Source: Ligula intestinalis
Taxonomy: Eukaryota > Platyhelminthes > Cestoda > Diphyllobothriidea > Diphyllobothriidae
Assembly (NCBI GenBank): GCA_036362985.1
Contig: JAYGXS010000007.1
Coordinates: forward strand, 8,686,464 to 8,750,463
Reading direction: 5' to 3'
DNA: 64,000 nt
Every line of letters begins with the position of its first letter. Positions within the stretch are counted from its first letter, which is position 1. Position numbers and translations under genes: made by a program. Shown piece by piece: positions 1 to 10,065 of this stretch. Below the pieces are notes generated by a model, which was not told where the DNA came from, did no database searches, and was given only the letters and a program-made list of their open reading frames with translations.

Positions 1-1854
1 ATAAAAATAAAACTTTTATCAAACGTCAAGGAGATGTCTGGAAATTTCATTTGTTTTTTCTGTAATTGCGTTACCGAACTCCGGTCAAACCTCTTTAATA
101 TATATGGATGAGAATTAGTGAACATAAAAAGGTTCGAACGGAACAAACAGAATATTAGTTAAGTAAGATCGTCGTTCATATTCAGTCACGAGTGAAGAGT
201 GCTTTGTTCCTCGACGGCAATGCACATTTTCTTAGTCCGTTAGTCTCAAAATGTCCTTATAAACGGTTGTTTAAACGAACATAGAACCTGAAATTATAGG
301 TCGTTTACGATTGCTACTTTTTAAAAATAAATCGTCGTACGCTGCTGCTGTAATATTTTAACTATGCACAATATCCCATTAAACGCGCAAAATATGTAAA
401 ATTTTCTTTAAAACACCAAACATGACAGGAGATGTCTTTAAAAGAAATCCAAATATTAAGGAACAACAACTTTGAATCTCCTCGGATATCGAACGAGTTT
501 TTGAAAATCTAAAATAGAAACTGTCATCATTCGGTATATTTTGACAATGAAGGTTGTTTTCTACAAGAAATGACTGCCTTTTTTACCGTCTTTATTTTAT
601 CTTTGCTGACATTGATAATCTTGGAGTTTAGATGTGGACCACACAAGTGAAATACTTAAGTCTTAGCATTGGTACATTGGCATGTGTCAATCAGGCACGC
701 AACCACTTCTAAAAAATGCACGCCTGAACGCACACATTGTAACATCAATTGCTCCAGGAAACGGGAATCTGATGGATACCTGATTATATAAATGCATGTT
801 TGATGCTATATTTGCTACTCAGCCTAGGTTCCTTGACGGTAAATTGTCACCCGTTGGACGCAATTTCAATCGCACAGTGGGTGAAAAACAATGACAACGA
901 AACAGCAGCTGCCGTACACCCACCAGCAGGTGAATGAGAAGGAACGCGTGGAAAGGAAGGAGATTCAGCCGCAAACATTCATCTCAGTGTGCAACGCCCT
1001 GTTCCTAAGACGCTTTTCCCAAGCCGATTTGGGAATCCTTTTAAAGGTTTGTGGGATTTTATCAAGAAGGTCACACGTAAGATCGGGGACCTTATCAAGA
1101 TGAGTCTAATGAGACCCAGGGTCCCCAAGGTTTCCGCCGTTGCGCAATGACGATGAGGAGGAAAGGAAAAGATGTCGTTCCGGTTTTTGTCTCCTAATTG
1201 TTTGTTTGTAAGACAATGAAAGCTCCAGTCAAAAAGCAACGTATAACCACAATAGCGTTGCAAATGGTGCGTATTTTTTTGTCGTTAGCAATCTAAATAT
1301 AATATGCTTTTCAGAAATGATAACTTTACTGTCTTCATTTATGAGCACCTTCCCAATTAACGGTAAAATGCATCTCAGATGAAATGTGAATGGCAGTGTA
1401 CCTGAAAAAGTGCAGTTTACATCAGCAACTTGGGGAAAAAAGACGAAACTGGAACAAATACTACGTTTTTTGACATTCAGGCGATTATCTTCGCTATTAA
1501 ACGTGGCTGAAAAACTTATTGTTTGCGCGTTTTGTACAATAATAAAACATCAGTAAAGGATATAAACTCTAAACGTTATCTGTTCAAAGAGCAGACCATT
1601 GAGGTCAGTGTCGTGCGAGATAGCATATTTTTCGTATAAAATGCTACGTTTTTATTTTTTAAATCAGATTAATAAAATAATATTTTTTTATACAGTGGGA
1701 AAAATGTACTTATGTTGACCTTCGTGGCTAGCGAAATATGTGCACTTCACCCATCCAGTAGAGAAATAATTAAGAACCGTTTTACTTACAAGTTCACAGT
1801 TAGAGCCCGCACAATCAGTCATTTAGTTACTATGGGGATATAATGATACATTTG
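1..1854. other. AT-rich DNA without recognised feature
   Basis: I see no gene, transposon domain or structured RNA here. Open frames are short (70 and 94 codons, overlapping on opposite strands near 0.9-1.26 kb) and resemble no family I recognise. The base composition is AT-rich, like most of the window. Confidence 0.5.
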
Positions 1855-2045
1855 ATTCCACAAAGCAAAGGGAGAACTGAATGGCCATTACTGGCTTGTT
1901 AGTAGTCGACAGCCACTCATACCCTCTTTGTAACTACGCGGCTGCCTACGCGGGCTCTAATAACGCGTTCAAATTTCGGGGGTTCCAAATCTTGAGATTG
2001 GTTACGACTGGCTGATTACAGCTAGCAAGATTGCACATTTGAGGA
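1855..2045. repeat. Degenerate hammerhead-type SINE pieces, inverted pair
   Basis: Two pieces of the same SINE family face each other. On the minus strand at about 1858-1915 the string AAGCAAAGGG, then AATGGCCATTACTGGC, matches the 3' half of the well-formed copy at 46.54-46.69 kb. Its ribozyme core is damaged: CTGTCGA replaces CTGATGA and the GAAA box reads GTAA. On the plus strand at about 1975-2045 GGTTCCAAATCTTGAGATTG and GACTGGCTGATTA match the middle of the same SINE. An inverted pair or an inversion within one copy would explain this. No activity is expected. Confidence 0.5.
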
Positions 2046-3249
2046 AATGTGAAGTTTTAATTTGAGTGGAGACTAAGACACACATGCGGATGTTTTAGTG
2101 CTACCTATCTTAATTTGAAGCACAAAAGGATGTTCACTACGAAGGAGTTTTCGTCAAATCAGCAAAAAGGGGGATTGGGTGCGGAATTGGGCTAAATCCT
2201 CAAATTTTCCTTGAGAAATTTCTTTTAATATCAAAGCCCTATGGAAAACAAGGTCCTGCTTGTCTGTTTTGTTTTTAAAGAGAACACTAAAATTTAGAAA
2301 TATGTAATTTTATCTGTTTGCAGAACGCACGATTTTGTTTTGAGCTCATGAAATTGGAATTAGTGTACGCAGGTGATATGACATTAATATCGGGAATAGA
2401 AGATAGAAGTCTGTTTACAAAACGTTTTCTTATATATCTGTCTAGGTGTGTGCCATAATGGTAAGTGATAAACTCCTGAGACAATACATTGCTGTATTTT
2501 GCTGAGAATAGAACAATCAACCAATCATATATAAGATACCGTAAAATGCCATACGTGTTCTCTGTAATGCCACAACCAATCTTCTTTCAACTACCATAAA
2601 CCGAAGAGAATTAACAAACATAAAACAACTTCTACGAATGAATCACATTATTTTTGATAAAATCTTTGTTCGTATTCAGGCAAACAATTTGTTTTCGCTT
2701 TCGTAAAATTGAGTCTAGAAGGAAGTTAATGTACCGAAGAATGCTTCAGTATACAGCAAAAATATCCCACAATTATTACAGTCAAAACACATGTCAAAAC
2801 TTTTCATTTTTATCATGACTTAATTTTTAGAAAAAATAACGCACAATAATGTTCGATCTCAAGTTATCCACTTAAAGTGTATTTTTGAAAGGTACGTTTG
2901 CATAAAATGTTCATTAAAAATAATTATAGTTTTGGTCACTCGCGACTTCCTTGGTAGGCATTTAGTTCCCTCATGAACGCGTTTGCATTTTTGGGTATTT
3001 CTAAAACTGTGACCCAAAGGGGAAGGCAGCGCAAAAAAAAAGGTTAAGAAATTAATTATTTCGGTCAATGTTTTTCTACAATATCTTATTTTAAAGTTTT
3101 TGGTAAACAGAGAGAATAAAATGGGTAAGTAGAGGGAACCCTTTAAAAACACGGAAATGCATTAACTGTTATGCAGAATTTTCAGAAGAATGTGAAGCTC
3201 ATCGCATTCAACCTCTCGAAATAAGGAAGAAAGAAAGTCTCAACTCACA

Positions 3250-3352
3250 CAACATGGAATCTTGGGGGTTGTAACCTTTGAGATTGCGTTTGACTCGCGG
3301 ATGATGGCTTACTAGCCAGAAATTGCTATTCCGATCTTAGTTTGCATTGTCG
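3250..3352 (+). repeat. Hammerhead-type SINE fragment
   Basis: A fragment of the hammerhead SINE family, without its tRNA-like head. The ribozyme region at 3292-3336 keeps a perfect stem II (TGGCT/AGCCA around TAC) and the GAAA box, but the first core box reads CGGATGA instead of CTGATGA. The 3' end, TTTGCATTGTCGGATCC, matches the CTTTGCTTTGTCGGATCC-like end seen in other copies (54.9 kb, 46.85 kb). Confidence 0.6.
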
Positions 3353-3589
3353 GATCCATTTTACGAGATATTACGTTTACGGTTTCACATTAAAATGAAT
3401 TACATTTATTTTTGACGGACCAACCAGTTCGCATTTGAGCTTACTAGATAGTTTGCTTCTTCAAGGATCCCATCTTAGTCAACTAAAAATCTGGCTGACT
3501 GAAACCAGATGTAGAATCAAAAAAAATTTAAAATGCTTGAAACATCAATATTTGAAAGTTCGTTTTGGCCAACAGCTGCTTTCGGTCAT

Positions 3590-4100
3590 TCACTTCAGGC
3601 TGTTAGAGTGACATGGAAAAAGTCGGCGACTAAAGCAGGCAGGTCGGTACAGTGCTAATATAGTTCTTGAGGTGGGGAAGGGAGAGTAGTATTTAGTCCT
3701 CTCGTGGTTCCCTCGTCTCCTGCGAGCCGAAATCAGCATGCCGAGCACTTTGGGTTGTCACGCTTGTGGAACGGGGAAGGGACGTTCCCACGATGGACGT
3801 CATACGCGCAGCGGGCTCTCAGTGACTGTGAGCAGCATGGTCGCACTGCGTGTTCTCTGCGGCTGTGGGTAGTATGGTTTCGGGCTGCGTAGCTTCTGAC
3901 GTCGTGACTTCTGACGTAGTGTCTTCTGGCGGTGCGGGATCCTTGTATGCGGTCGGCCACAAGAGGGAGACGGCATGTACCAGCGTCTTTTGACAGCAGA
4001 GAGCGGGTTTTGCTCAACGAATTGCCACTGCCTCAGCTGTGGCTAGCATTCGTTTACGCAGGCCTTTAGAGTAGAGCGTGGGCGCCAGGTATATGACCTG
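3590..4100. other. GC-rich patch, function unknown
   Basis: This half-kilobase is clearly richer in G, C and CpG than its AT-rich surroundings. It contains short imperfect internal repeats built on CTTCTGACGT (around 3892-3930). Two short open frames cross it on opposite strands, but neither resembles a known protein. It could be an old LTR, a promoter or CpG island, or a first exon; the sequence alone does not decide. Confidence 0.35.
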
Positions 4101-7100
4101 AAAGTATTTGTGTCCAGAAATGTCACAAGATGACTATTTTTAAATGCAGTTCTGCGTATGCCACTTTATTGACTTAGTTTTCTTTGCACACATACACAAC
4201 CTATAGATTTAAATGTTTAATTTTTTTACCATCTCATATTTTCTCTTTTGCGAAGTTTTAAGTTCTTTTTAATATAAAAAAAGTTTACTGAGCCGTATAT
4301 GATGACCTGAAATGAATGCAGCATGTCTGCCCTTTATCAGGATCTTAGATATCCTATGCTTCCTATTTTGCAGCGCGTCATTTAAGCATTAGATAGGCTT
4401 TTTCACGTTTACGAACATTTTTGGGCGACTTGTAGTATATCAGGCACTATACAGTATGCAAACGGAATATAACAGTCACATCATGATGCAAGCTTCAACC
4501 TAAGCTATTTTGCATCTTCTACAGACCTTGGGAACATATTAAGTGTCTATTCAATAATTATATATAGTGCAAGAAGACCTAAAGCCAATTTACTTTTGCA
4601 AGTAAAACATCAACCTCACTGATGTTAATTTTACGTATGGGAGAGTACTCTCAGTGATGGTTGTGTACTTAAAATCTGAACCATCAGCGGTGGTTTGACA
4701 AACACAGTCATACAATGAGAGAGGATATAAAAAATATAACCGAGTCTGGAACTTTAAAATCGGGAAGTTAATGTCAGCTTACACGGAAAAGGGATGTCGT
4801 ATTCAATCAAATGTTAAACAGCCATGTAAAACAAAAGAAGGCCCACATCCTGTCGGGAAAACAACCGAGCGTTGATTAACAAAGGAAATATCATATGCAG
4901 GGTTTAACTAGGCAGAATTATTCTATATAGTGCACCTCCTATGACCAGGAGTTCTGGCATTTTGTCCTTGGGCAAATTTTGTTATAGAAGAATTTGGAGT
5001 TGGTAGGAATTTCTTAAAAGTAGGTGTACAGTTAAAAAAATTGTTGTCGAATTTGTTTTTCCACGACCGCTGTGAGTAAGTTGTTCCGCATGCAAATTGA
5101 ACGTGTGCGTGGGGCTTTGTGCCGCAGACTTTACACATCAAACTCAAGAAAGGTAAGGTGGACGTCAGGTAACTTGAGATAGATGACCCACTTGCCACCA
5201 TTAATATTTTTCGGGAATTTAAACAAACTTACAATTCGATAATCTTGTTTTTTAGCAGTAATTTGAACGAAAATACAGATAAGGAAAATTTACAGGTATC
5301 AATCACCATTTCTAAATAAAATAAAATAAAAATGCATTTAGTAGTTTTTAAAGTTGAACTCACTGTCTATCTTAATTCCCCACCCACAAACCCCTACGAC
5401 AACCGATATCGTAAGACACAATTTTGGGACATGGGATTAATATGGTGCACTATATTAACTAATGTTTCCCTAAAGTGTGCAAATTAAAATTTCCAAAGTA
5501 AGCCAGCCGGTCTGGTGCTGTAGTTATTGAAAAAACTATGATAAAATTAAATGGGCGGAATTGGGGTAACCAGGCGAAATATATGCAAACGTCCAGCAGG
5601 TGCCACTTGTTGTGCGTCTGCTTTTTCAATGAATGAAGATAAATAACATACCTCAAAACGAGACCTTTAATACTGCGCTTGTTTTAGAATAAAAAAATAA
5701 AGCAGTAAATGAGCGCTCGCCATTTAATTTTGCTCCACCGGCTATGCTATTTCGGATCATTTTCGTAAAGAACACATTTGTATCATGTTGGTTTATGTTC
5801 CGCGCAGATATTTGTAAAATGTTTTCACTATAATTAACATCAGTTCAATAAACAAGCTATCTCAGGAATAACTCTGCTGGCCTTTAGCTTTTCTACTTTA
5901 AGCAGTGCCAGACATTTTTCGCTGCTGATATGATACTGTTATACAGACCTTGTCGCATTTTCCACTTGACATTAGTTTGGTGTCTGCTTGCTAACTACCC
6001 TTCACACATAAGAAAATCGACGTCTTTGAAAATTATGCATTCCATATTCTTTGATTGACTGCCATTGACGAGCGAATAGACTTTCGTTAAAGACATTAAG
6101 GGTACCAGGAAAGGATCTAAATATGACTGAGCAAAAATTTAAGCACCTTTAAATATAAGGATTATTTAAACTTTCATAATCCCTTTAAATGTTCCTCAAA
6201 ACACGTTCATCATCTTTTTATCATGGGTTAAAGATATTGTATGTGCATTGGACAATGGCTTTTGTCGGTGCAGCATGACAACAGATAGGAAGTACTTATT
6301 ACCATAAAACGAATTGGCTTCTTGATGTAATGAAAAATGCTTACGGAAAGCTTTATTATCACGGTTTTGTATGGAAAACATAAAAGTCCCCTATGTTACA
6401 TTTATAGTCAGAGATTCAGGGATGCAAATAACACCGCTCTTCAGCTAGAAAGTTAAAACTTTAAATTGCCCCCTCCTGTTTATACCAGAGCTATGATTCG
6501 CCAATATGATGTCCAGCGTAATTCGAGTAACTGAAATATGGTAACCGTTACTTACGAAAACAGTGTTAAAGACGGAAAATCAAAGAGGACATTGGTATTT
6601 TGGACGAAGCGTATCAATCACACCAGCACAATTGTCATAAGGAATACAACCAAAAAGCTGAAAGAATTTTCTAATAAATGTAGGTTTATAGTTTTCCAAT
6701 ATAAAATGAACTAATGGGGTTAAGATTAAAGAAGGTTTGCTGGTTGTTAATTGGAAATATGTGGAAAGCAGAAGGATGATAGCGGCTAGTTGGGGACGCC
6801 GTCTACTACAGCTGGCAAAATAAATCGAAGAACACGTAAGTGAATTAATTGCCTATTGTGAACGCTTGAGATGAGATCATGCGATTAATTATGACTATGT
6901 CTTGAGTTCATTTTTGTATCACGTTGTTTTGAAATATTTCGGGGGACTATATCAGAAGTTAAAGACGTCTGCTTTGGATGAAGATGGATTTGTTTAACGT
7001 AGAAAACTCCCCGAACCTTGTGAATGGGCTATCATGATAGCGTATACCAAACCCCCTGAGAGCAAGCAGTTGCAATATGTAAGAACAGTAAGTCTGATTT

Positions 7101-7884
7101 TCTAGGATTGACACTAGCTGATTCCCGAAGTTTAATTTTGTTATCACGAGACGTTTCAGTGGTCAGATGTGAGGGCAAGGCTTTGCAAGGTAAGCTTGAT
7201 CCTGTTCTTTGCTCCATGCTGGTGGAATCATATCACTATAAACAAAGTTAATAGTTAACAGTTAAAAGAGGCAATTTGCAGGATCCACCAATTCAATGCA
7301 CACCATCCTTGAGCATTTAATTCTGTACGACAGCTAGAATTAGTTGACCTACAAGAACATAACGATTTCAAAACAAATGGTAAACCGTTTAGCCCAAAAT
7401 CACAAGTCACTCAACGCAAAGGTCAACTTAAAACCAAGGCAACGGAAAAGTATATAAAAAGGGTAAATTGCGCTTCTCGACCCTCACTGATCGCCAACTG
7501 AGGTCACTCACCAATTCTAGCATGCAGTTTACTTTTGAATGGGCAAAGGTATATGCAGGTAAACGTTGGCAGAAATCACAAGACAATTTGGAATGCTCCT
7601 TGCAGGCTCACTATTCACCAACAGCCAGTCATAACTAACTCTCCACGGTGCATCACAAGAGGTTCGCAATTGCGATATTTTGATTAGTATTTTGATGCTA
7701 TACTCATTGACCGACGTTTGCGAGTTATACTGTACCCGACTTAACTGAAAAACCTAGCAGCTGTAGTAGGTATGACAATTTTGTTTTTAATATTAAGCAG
7801 AGCCATCTATCCGTAAATGGTTGAACGCTTCCTAACCAATTGATAGTTTTCTTCTAACTAGCACGTCCGTTTATTATTAGGAGG
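4101..7884. other. No gene or repeat recognised
   Basis: AT-rich sequence with only short open frames (61-92 codons), none with recognisable motifs. I found no tRNA, no ribozyme core and no copy of the repeat families described elsewhere in the window. Confidence 0.45.
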
Positions 7885-8060
7885 TTTAGCAGATTTGCTT
7901 AATTCGAGTTGACTTATTGGGAAAAAAATCGAGGCGTTCGGCGGGATTTTTACCCACATAGTAGAGAAGGCCTTTACCGGAAGCGAACGCTCTAACCAGT
8001 TTAACTACAAACGCTCTACCTCGTGAATTTATTCACACGTCCATTTTTCTTGCATCTAGC
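7885..8060 (-). repeat. tRNA-derived SINE (family 1, head type b), degraded
   Basis: Read on the minus strand this shows a degraded tRNA-like head, with a B-box-like segment (GGTAAAAATCCCGCC on the minus strand), and then the family's constant flank corresponding to TTGACTTATTGGG and GCAGATTTGCTTAATT on the plus strand. The same flank borders the SINE copies at 21.1-21.8 kb. It is a retroposed pol III-type unit, not a functional tRNA gene: the acceptor stem and the B box are mutated. Confidence 0.65.
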
Positions 8061-8394
8061 AACTCGTTTATATTTCCTGCCGTCAAAAAGAACAGAAAGT
8101 CTGAGTTATTAAAAAACCTCGTTTCGTTTGTCGTCTACTGAGCTAACATGCAAGTTCATGAACGCCAGAATTGCACACTGACTTTTGGGAGTTCTATTCA
8201 CGTATTTTTGCAAAATATTTTCCTCAATTGGCTAATAAAGTTCTATAAAATGCCGAAAGTTATTTGCGTGTACATACATGACAAGAGCAAGTTAATCAAA
8301 AGTACTTTACCGCCGGAAATTCATACATACACGCATACCCTCATGTTGATATGCAGTTTTTCTACTTCTCTCACGTGTTTCTACCGAGCGACGG

Positions 8395-8960
8395 AATGAC
8401 ATATGCCCCACTTGCTCGTACAACTATGGTTATGTTTGGAGCAGGGAAAGCTGAGGAGCGGAAATCCCGTGTTTCACATCTAAAATCAATTTGTGATTTA
8501 GCTGGTGCAAGCCAGAGAATCAAACACAACACTTTCGAGTTTAACAAGGCCGAACTCCTCGCAAAGGTGACAACCGCATAAGTCGCGAACTGCTGGAGCC
8601 ATCGTTCTCAGGCGCACAGTCAATCAACAAGCAGAATGATCTGCCTTTTCCAGAAATGAAACTGAGCAAGACCATCAAGCACCTGGGAATGGCCCATCCC
8701 GGCAACCATTCAAATGACAGCAACCATAATTGTCGCGCAATTATCAAGCCCACATCTGACACGGACAGTGAATTCGGAGGCAATTAATGACTTAAAAACA
8801 AACTTTCAAGATACCACCGCACCAATAAGGACCCCAAGCGGCGGTCACAGTACGCATGTGGATGGCCGCTACATACTATGAGAAATGCGCAATCTATGCA
8901 TGTATCTCCCCAATCTGCGCATGTCACACACCATCCCGCGGTTGCCTAGGCTTAGGGGTT
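8395..8960 (+). mobile_element. Penelope-like element, 3' fragment (GIY-YIG C-terminus and tail)
   Basis: The plus strand encodes the end of a PLE protein: KSRVSHLKSICDLAG, then HNTFEFNKAELLAK and, after a frameshift near 8570, SRELLEPSFSGAQSINKQND and NCRAIIKP. The ELLE-SW/SF-G-SIN core is the conserved C-terminal block of animal PLE endonuclease domains, the part after the catalytic GIY-YIG half, which is missing here. The tail at 8840-8960 (TGCATGTATCTCCCCAATCT and neighbours) matches the reverse-strand PLE at 60.1-60.7 kb, so both belong to one subfamily. It is 5' truncated and frameshifted, hence dead. Confidence 0.85.
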
Positions 8961-9191
8961 ACGAATACAATCGGAAAGGTCTGGCTTTTAAACCTAACGG
9001 TTACGCACGTCTACAGTATAACATGTAAATGTGACACGGATATATAAAACTATTATTTGTTTGTGCACCGATCTATTCCTCAGGAAGCGCCCATCCTGGG
9101 ATATTGCTTTTGCGAGTCGGATCAACCAAGTGTGTTCCGCAAAGCTACTGATAATTGATGCGTTACTAGCCAACTGTCAGTAACACATCTG

Positions 9192-9385
9192 TTTTATTTT
9201 TTTTGTCATATGAGTATTCCGGCTCAGACAAGGCGCCGTGATATAGCTATTTCGGGCTATTGGCCCTCATCAGCCACGGGTAGCCAACTCTAGTGTAGCA
9301 GCTGAAATTGTGGCCACACCCGAGTTTCGAACTCGCGCCTCGCCGGTCAGAGGCAGACGTCCTAACCATTGAGCCATCGAGGTCG
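9192..9385 (-). repeat. Hammerhead SINE with tRNA-like head (best copy)
   Basis: On the minus strand a tRNA-like head (A-box-like TGGCTCAATGGTTAGGACG, B-box-like GAGTTCGAAACTC) is followed after about 60 nt by a complete hammerhead ribozyme at 9236-9279. The unit ends in an A-rich tail seen on the plus strand as TTTTATTTTTTTT. A tRNA-derived pol III promoter plus a hammerhead is the organisation known for the Sm-alpha SINEs of schistosomes; this copy is similar in design, though I cannot confirm sequence-level homology. The element is about 190 bp. Pol III transcription would read right to left. Confidence 0.8.
9236..9279 (-). ncRNA. Hammerhead ribozyme (SINE-borne)
   Basis: All conserved parts of a type I-like hammerhead are present on the minus strand, in order: stem I 5' strand CCGTGG, core CTGATGA, stem II GGGC with loop CAATA and GCCC, core GAAA, a self-complementary stem III octamer ATAGCTAT whose last U is position 16.1, cleavage nucleotide A17, and stem I 3' strand TCACGG. 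Stem I pairs over six positions with one G-U. The stem III octamer cannot form a normal hairpin by itself but can pair between two molecules, so a dimeric double hammerhead is the natural reading. The known role is self-cleavage of the SINE transcript; activity of this copy is inferred, not shown. Confidence 0.82.
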
Positions 9386-9739
9386 ATGTCTAGCTGGTTG
9401 TAGATCGGGGGTATATATATAAATACACCAACCTCGCCATAAAGTGAGCACGTATCCTTTTTCTGCGATTCAGCACTGTGCGCTGAAAGCTTATGGAAAC
9501 TTTAGCTAAAGGGACAGCAAGAATCAAACAGGTACGTCCATTAAGGAAACAGAACAGGTCAGAGACTCCCGTAAAATGAAAAGCGAAGCATTTGCAGTAA
9601 GGCATCAGCGAGAAGTAGATATCTGAGTCTGTAAAGGTCATGGAAAATACTCGCATTTTACGCATTATTTCATTTTCAATATTAGGGCGTTGGGCTTCCC
9701 TGCTGTGTAGGCTCAATTCCCCCGCGGTCACTAATTTTC

Positions 9740-10065
9740 ACAGTTAAATCAAATGGATTAAGCAACTCTGCTGAGCTCCCTAAGATTGAAATGAGCGATG
9801 TAATCATTCTGATGGACTCTAGATGATTGCTTATGGAATCGTGCTCGAGCAGTCAGTTTGCTGCTCCGTTATGGTGGATTCCAAGCAGACAGTACGTTTG
9901 GTAAGCAAGTGCGATTAACCTCACGTGTCATGGTGAGCCTCGAAGTTCAATTGGTAGAGCGTTGACTGCTCAAAACCTTAACTGCTGTGTGGGTTCGACT
10001 TCAACCCAGGCCGCGCTTATCACATTTGAGTCAAGTGAACTAAGAAAATCAGCCAAAACCCAAGC
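9740..10065 (+). repeat. tRNA-derived SINE (family 1, head type a)
   Basis: The tRNA-like head lies at about 9945-10018: GCCTCGAAGTTCAATTGG (A box, compare TRGCNNARYNGG) and GGGTTCGACTTCAACCC (B box, compare GGTTCGANTCC). Upstream, GGACTCTAGATGATTGCTTA and CAGTCAGTTTGCTGCTCC are flanks shared with the copies at 21.5, 43.8 and 59.5 kb; downstream CACATTTGAGTCAAGTGAA is the constant SINE body. It leads directly into composite-repeat block R1, an order kept in reverse at 53 and 59 kb. Confidence 0.75.

Noticed and set aside
3704..4017. Overlapping Arg-rich open frames as a gene
   Set aside because: Both strands are open because stop codons are rare in GC-rich sequence; no motif supports either.
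9320..9385. tRNA gene candidate on the minus strand
   Set aside because: A and B boxes are present, but the sequence continues directly into a hammerhead and A-rich tail; it is a SINE promoter.
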